Below are positions 58,736-64,000 of a stretch of 64,000 nucleotides of DNA, piece by piece. The stretch covers positions 14,842,856 through 14,906,855 of the forward strand of contig CM040117.1 of the NCBI GenBank assembly GCA_022559845.1. The letters are read 5' to 3'. Each line of letters starts with the position of its first letter. Position 1 is the first letter of the stretch. The stretch is from Amorphophallus konjac (Eukaryota; Streptophyta; Magnoliopsida; Alismatales; Araceae). Made by a program: the position numbers and the translations under genes. Under the pieces are notes generated by a model that saw only the letters and a list, made by a program, of their open reading frames with translations, was not told where the DNA came from and ran no database searches.

Positions 58736-59700
58736 AATTCCCTGACAACATCAATATCTGAGGTGGTTTTCTTATTTTCATTAGAAGGAATAGCCACTAT
58801 ACTAGCCAAATAACCTTGACATCCACTTCTAAGCAATTTCAAAGCTTTAAGTGCTGAAACTAGTGTTTTACTAGAACGGTGCCTTGGACATTGATAGTGA
58901 AATGTCTGCTCCCCAGGTTTTTGAAAAATTACTTTCTTTCCATGACAATCTAGAAGGGCAAAATTTGTATCTAACCAATCCATTCCCAAGATGACATCAA
59001 AATCAGTCATTTCCAGCAGATACACACATGCTGGCATAATCCTCCCCTGAATCACCACATCAATGCTAGGAATAACAGAAGTCGTTCTAGCTATCTCCCC
59101 AGTTGGTGTGTTAATGGACATCTCATCAGTGTTCACAATTTGTTTATCTTTCAATAATTCAGCAAATCTCAGAGAAATAAAGGAATGTGTAGCACCCGGA
59201 TCAAATAAAACTTTTGCATGCATATCATCGATAAGAAGAATACCTTCAGCTACTGCATTGGCATCTCGGGTGTCTTCCCTTGTTAGTGCATATACTCTGG
59301 CTTGAACTCTCCGCTGCTGTTGTGGTTGCTGATCTTGTCTTGGCCTTGTGGGACAATCCCTTATCATATGCCCTGTCTGACCACATGAAAAATATTTACC
59401 TGCAGCCCGCCAACATTCATTACCTCTATGCTGCATCCCGCACTGTTGACAAGCTGGCATATTATCTCTCCTAACTGGTTGAACTCTCTCTGGAAAAGTC
59501 ATCTTTGGCTTCTTATCTTTCCTCACAATTGAACCAAGATTACCCCTTTTTGCATTATCCCTTTGTCTTTCTACTAAGAATTCCTCATATTCAGTTTCTG
59601 CAATAAAAGCAGTCCTCAAAGCTGCTGCCATAGTCTGAGGCTCAAGGATTGCAACTCTACTTCTAATGTTACTTCTCAAACCTCTAACAAATTTCTTCAC
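58736..59700 (-). pseudogene. Tekay Gag C-terminus and protease
   Basis: Gag tail with a zinc knuckle in which the first Cys is replaced by Tyr (YFSCGQTGHMIRDCP), then the aspartic protease with FDPGATHSFIS where the family has FDSGATHSFIS, and DVILGMDWL. Both changes hit functional positions. The frame shifts at about 58735 into RT. Confidence 0.88.
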
Positions 59701-59823
59701 CCTTCTAAGCTCATCTGAACAAATATGAGGGGCATACTTTTCAATTCAGTAAATTTTACTTCATAATCGGCAACTGACATACCTCCTTGAGTCAATTTAA
59801 AAATTCAACTTCTTTCCTGTCCT

Positions 59824-60381
59824 TCACATGCTGAGGGAGAAATTTTGCATGAAGACATCAAGAAATTCATTCCAGCTAATCTCAATCTCTCTATCTCTAA
59901 AAGTGGTTCTAAGTGCAGACCTCCACCACTCGTCCGCACGGTCCTTCAACATAAATGTAGCTAATATCACCTTATCCTGCTCTGCACATCTAATGGCCGT
60001 GAAAATCTTCTCAATTTCTCTCACCCAGTTTTCCACAATCTCCGGGTGACTCTCCCCCTTAAAAGAAGGAGGACTCATATGTCTGAATTTCTCCATCAGG
60101 GTAGCGCCTGCTGCCCTATTCGGTTGCTCTTGCACACGGTTTTGTATTTGGGCTTGCATCATTGCATGAGTTTGGGCCTGTAATTGCATAGTCTGCACTA
60201 ACCCTTGAAAAGCTTGTGTGAACCCTCCTAAATCTGGCACACCCTGAATAGGTAACGCACCTTGCCCACCGGGAGCAAGCTCGCCATGAATTGTTTCCCC
60301 GACAACTCCTTGTGATGTCCCATTTGAGGGCGCAGACTCCTCGGGAGAAGTATTAACCTCAACCCTATCACTCCCAGCCAT
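59824..60381 (-). pseudogene. gag: Tekay Gag N-terminal half
   Basis: Starts MAGSDRVEVNT at 60381. A Gln-rich region is followed by the Retrotrans_gag core (FRHMSPPSFKGESHPEIVEN, WVREIEKIFTAI, LKDRADEWW, SWNEFLDVF). Two frameshifts between 59823 and 59700 separate it from the rest of Gag (GGMSVADYEVKF lies between, in another frame). Confidence 0.9.
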
Positions 60382-60515
60382 CTCCTGCGAGGGAGAACTA
60401 ATCCGAATTAGTATGATTCTAGGTTTGATATCAAATTCTAAAATAAATTCCTACGATCTTATGGTATGGTATATAAATTCAGATGGCTGCAAATAATTTC
60501 AAGCCTCACAACTTT

Positions 60516-60527
60516 GCTCTGATACCA
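60516..60527 (-). other. Tekay primer-binding site
   Basis: TGGTATCAGAGC on the minus strand, five bases after the 5' LTR end. Confidence 0.92.
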
Positions 60528-60532
60528 CTCTC

Positions 60533-62527
60533 TGTGGCGCCCCCTTCCCGCGATCCCGTATCGTGTCCGGGGACGTCACAGCGGATGTACGGAAGTGTTG
60601 TGGGCCGAATATTTGCAAGGCAATAAAGGCCAAACCATCACATATTCCAAAAGAAATATAACCATACCATTTCCATAAGATAAACACTCATAATTTACAT
60701 CGTATATAGAGTACTACATATCTCTATCCAAAAGTCATATTTACATTCATTATTCAAAGGAAAACTAAATCTATTTATTCTGCGCGGCGGAATCCAAACT
60801 AAACCCGGGATCATCCTCCGACCTACCGCCCGTCGGAGTCAAGACGCACACTGGTCAATTTCCTGAAATGGTTAGGCAACGAAAGTGAGTCCAAAGACTC
60901 AGTAGGCATTAAAACCAATCACATGCTTATCATATACTAAACTGTGCAAATCCATGATATATAAAGCTAATCACAATTTCACTGGATTGTACATATACTA
61001 TGAATGCGAAGGAAATATAATAGAGCAAAATAATTTTCATATTTATAAGCGAATGCGTATAACAAATCTTATCTGACTTATATATAAATGGCATAATACA
61101 TATCTTAGCTAAATCAGAGCTTATACAGATGAACTTATTTTCAGATCATATCAAAGTCATATATCAAATCTGAACTTCATATTATTTGGCAGCATATATT
61201 GGACAGGCATCCCGTCACTAAAAGCAGTAGCAAACACATACCTAGGCATCCATACGTCGACATAAAGATAAATGGTCTAAACGCTGGAGCCTATCGGCCT
61301 TGATCAACCACGCAGGATCGGGAGTTAATACTCCACCATTCCCCAGATAATTTTCTTATTCTGGGTTCCGGATTTTTCAGAAGTCCGTTTGTCCTCGGAA
61401 ATGGGCCTAATCCCGTAGCGGAAGCTAACTACGGTTTGTCGCCCCACACCTCCTTAAAGTGACACAGTCCATATGCTTAATCAAATTTTTATTATGATGC
61501 TTATTACATAGTCGTCTCAATACTTAAAACTTGCCATTGAACTTTTACAAAATAACTGGATCGTATTTTAATATTATTAACTAAATATATATAGCATTCG
61601 AAGAGATTAGAGTAGAGAGAGTAGAGAGAGAGTAGAGAGAGAAAGTAGAGGGAGAAAGTAGAAAGAGATTAGAGAGAAATTAGAGAGAGATTAGAGAGGA
61701 AAATAATATTTTACAGAATGATAACTAAATAAATAACTGATCCTAAACATAAATCATTGGGTTAAATAAATCAATGACTTAAATTACATTTCAAATAAAA
61801 TCAAATCAAAGAAATGTAAATAACAAATAACATGCACTCGGTTTATCATGCCTACCTTTAGGATAGATCTTCGAATTGACTTTAGTATCTCACCCGAGCT
61901 CCCGTAAAAGTCCTTGCGTAGGAAAAGATAATTTTCCCGTTCCAGATACGTAAAGAAAGGCGAAATTGTCCAAATAAGTTTCAAATCCTCCGTCTAAATT
62001 TTTTGTCAAATATTTATATTATTCTGATGTATTATATTCTCCGTTTATTAATAAGAGAATGAGAGTGAGATGAGAGATGAGAGAGAAAGTAGAGAGAGAA
62101 AATAGAGAGAGAAAATAGAGAGAGTAAGTGAAGAGAGAGTAGAGAAAGAAGGTAGAAGAGAGATTTAAAGAGAGAAAATAGAGAGAAAGTAGATAGAGAA
62201 AGTAGATAGAGAAAGTAGAGAGAGAAAGTAAAGAGAGAGTAGAGAGAGAAGGTATAAGAGAGATTTAAAGAGAGAAATTAGAGAGAGAAACTAGAGAGAG
62301 AAAGTAGAGAGTGGAGAGAAAGTAGAGAGTAGGGAGAATAGAGAGAGAAAGTAGAGAGAATATAGAGAAATAAAGATAGTGGAGAGAGAAAATAGAGAGA
62401 GTGTAGAGAGAGAAAATAGAGAGAGAAAGTAAAAAGTGTAGAGAGAGAAAGTAGAGAGAGACTAGAGAGAGTAGAAAGAGAATAGAAAAGAGAAAATAAA
62501 AATAGAAAGATAGATAGAGAGAGAGAG

Positions 62528-62582
<55 letters not shown>

Positions 62583-63149
62583 ATGAGAGAGAGAGGGGTA
62601 GAGAGAGAGTGGAGAGTTGGGGGGAGAAGGTGAGAATGTGGGAGAGGGAGAGGGGGAGGGGTGGTTTATATAGGGGAGAGGGGGAGAGGATAAGGAGATG
62701 AGGTGGAGGGAGAGGATAAGGATGGGGAAGGGATAAGAATGAGGGGGGAGAGTCACGTGGGGGTGGGGGGTAGATATTTTAGGATTTTGTTTTGATTTTA
62801 TATATATATATATAAACTCTTAATAACATGATTTCTAAGAACTAGCTCACATTATCTCATTTTTGTCCTTCCAAACGTCAAAATTTGAAAAAGTGTTCAA
62901 CATGAAACTTGTAGATTTTTCAGTTATCTTTCCAACGAGTCTAATATTGACCTATTTTGACATCCCTATGAGGAGTTACGTATTAATAAAGAAGATGTCT
63001 ATTTAATTTGTATACTAACATCCGTTAAACCCGTATTTTCTATACAGTTCAAGGCGTTGGGGTTCGATTTAGAGAATCTAGAATCTGTATAGGTTCCAGA
63101 AGTAAAGCGCTTAGTTATTTTTAGGTTTCGAACGGATTCTGGTGTTACA
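60533..63149 (-). repeat. Tekay 5' LTR
   Basis: 2,617 bp, the promoter-bearing LTR in element orientation. TATA (minus) at 62665-62672; GA-rich tract about 61610-62760; (GT)n at about 62530-62570, longer than in the other LTR. Confidence 0.93.
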
Positions 63150-63154
63150 TGTAT

Positions 63155-64000
63155 AACCAAAAAAAATATTTTTTTTTTTAAAAAGAGGACCAACATGGTC
63201 CGCCCAAACCCCCTTGGGAGGGGGTTTAGGCGGACCAGCTTGGACCCCCAAGCTGGTCCGCCTAAACCCTATCTCTTCCACTCACACACACACACATGAA
63301 AAAACACATAAAAAATTCAAATAAAATAAAAACAAAAACACTATTTGGGGGATTTACCTGGACCAAGTTGGACCCTCAACTTGGTCCACCTAAACCCTAC
63401 CCCTTACCCCTCCACACTTCTATAAATTTCCCCCCTTACCAACCAGCCAAAAAAGAACGCATGCATACACCGCGTGAAGGAAGGAAGCAATGCACGGACA
63501 AGCTAACTTCCCCGGCCTAATTGTCGCACCCTCGGACGCCCGAGGCTTTCGAAAAGGGTCGGGAACGCGAGAAGACAAGTGCGCGCGCGATTGACTTGCT
63601 AGTCGGCTCACACACGTCGAGGGTATGTCTCACGTACTCCCCTCACGCGGTGTCTTGCCGTCTCATGCCAAGTCCATCCCCGCCTCGGGTAAGATGGCCG
63701 TACCAACGGTGAATATGCCCGCGCCCCGGGTCCGCCACTATACGTCGACTTACGACACCTACCGCGGTGACGAAGGGTACTGCGTAACGACCGCGTCGGC
63801 CCTCGACACGGATCCGCGTGCCCACCGTTCATCTTCCAATCTACCGTCGGCCCCTCAGATTGACAAATCAAGTCTAGTCGGACCTCTGGACCGGGAATTA
63901 CAGTCCCGGGGATGACCTTGACTCGCTAGCACTACAACACTTGCCGTCCGAGACCCGAACCCGACCGCTCGCCTTGAGCTGCGTCCGACCTCCGCCAGGC
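63155..64000 (+). repeat. Tat 3' LTR, second part (runs off the window)
   Basis: Resumes after the TGTAT duplication. From about 63185 it matches the 5' LTR from about 9310 to 10134 (TATA at about 63422). The first stretch (63155-63185, A/T-rich) and the extra copy of the hairpin cluster are not in the 5' LTR. Confidence 0.9.

Larger units (their letters stand above)
53178..63149 (-). mobile_element. Tekay-like chromovirus (Ty3/gypsy), complete
   Basis: Two LTRs (53178-55838 and 60533-63149), TGTAACACC...GGCGCCACA ends on the minus strand, initiator-Met primer site at 60516-60527, polypurine tract AAGGGGGAGAGATT at 55839-55852, and a perfect TGTAT duplication (53173-53177 and 63150-63154). 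Gag, protease, RT, RNase H, integrase and a C-terminal chromodomain are all recognisable but frameshifted. It split the Tat 3' LTR. Confidence 0.95.
8082..64000 (+). mobile_element. Tat-lineage Ty3/gypsy retrotransposon (right end outside window)
   Basis: A single large element inserted into the Sirevirus gag. It has a 5' LTR (8082-10955), primer site, gag-like frame, protease, RT, RNase H, a second archaeal-type RNase H, integrase, a 3' region with tandem repeats, an antisense gene, a polypurine tract and the first part of a 3' LTR (from 51784). The dual RNase H and the antisense plant-mobile-domain gene are hallmarks of the Tat lineage (Retand/Ogre relatives). Three later elements are nested in it: 16846-30916, 43759-50536 and 53178-63149. 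Without them the visible part is roughly 25 kb. The left flank ATGAC (8077-8081) should be repeated after the 3' LTR end, which lies beyond the window. Many in-frame stops show it is inactive. Confidence 0.9.

Overview
The window is plant nuclear heterochromatin made almost entirely of nested transposable elements. I see no intact host gene. The mix of families (L1-type LINE, integrated caulimovirid remnants, a Sirevirus-type Ty1/copia element, a Tat-lineage Ty3/gypsy element with two RNase H domains, a Tekay-like chromovirus, and gag-only non-autonomous LTR elements) points to an angiosperm. Nothing lets me name the species.

Layout from the left. Positions 1-536 are the 3' end of a LINE. About 540-2600 holds scrambled pararetrovirus pieces (reverse transcriptase and coat-protein zinc finger on the minus strand, a protease-like piece on the plus strand). 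2603-4378 looks like a solo LTR with a 5-bp target duplication (one mismatch). 4379-4956 is unclassified. At 4957 a Sirevirus starts: 2.04-kb LTR, initiator-Met primer-binding site, and a gag cut off at 8081 by the insertion of a large Tat element. Tat fills the rest of the window: 5' LTR 8082-10955, primer site 10963-10980, a very long gag-like frame (11184 to about 31427), protease, reverse transcriptase, RNase H, second RNase H and integrase (31424-36630), a 3' region with minisatellites, an antisense gene (39605-51630, minus strand), a polypurine tract, and a 3' LTR from 51784 that runs off the window end.

Three further elements sit inside Tat. (1) 16846-30916: a tandem array of a gag-only (TR-GAG-like) element, four LTRs and three internal regions with a period of about 4.04 kb, bounded by one near-identical 5-bp duplication. 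(2) 43759-50536, minus strand: a complete member of a sister subfamily with a perfect AGGTC duplication, inserted in the antisense gene. (3) 53178-63149, minus strand: a Tekay-like chromovirus with a perfect TGTAT duplication, inserted in the Tat 3' LTR.

The most unusual items are: the tandem LTR array from one apparent insertion; a conserved protein region of unknown function shared by the two gag-only subfamilies, which keep complementary halves of Gag; and the Tat antisense gene, for which I can read a nine-exon model whose eight introns are all phase 1. All coding regions carry stops or frameshifts, so nothing here looks autonomous today. Element boundaries were read by eye from terminal repeats and target duplications. 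Similarity to named families is from recognition of motifs, not from a search.
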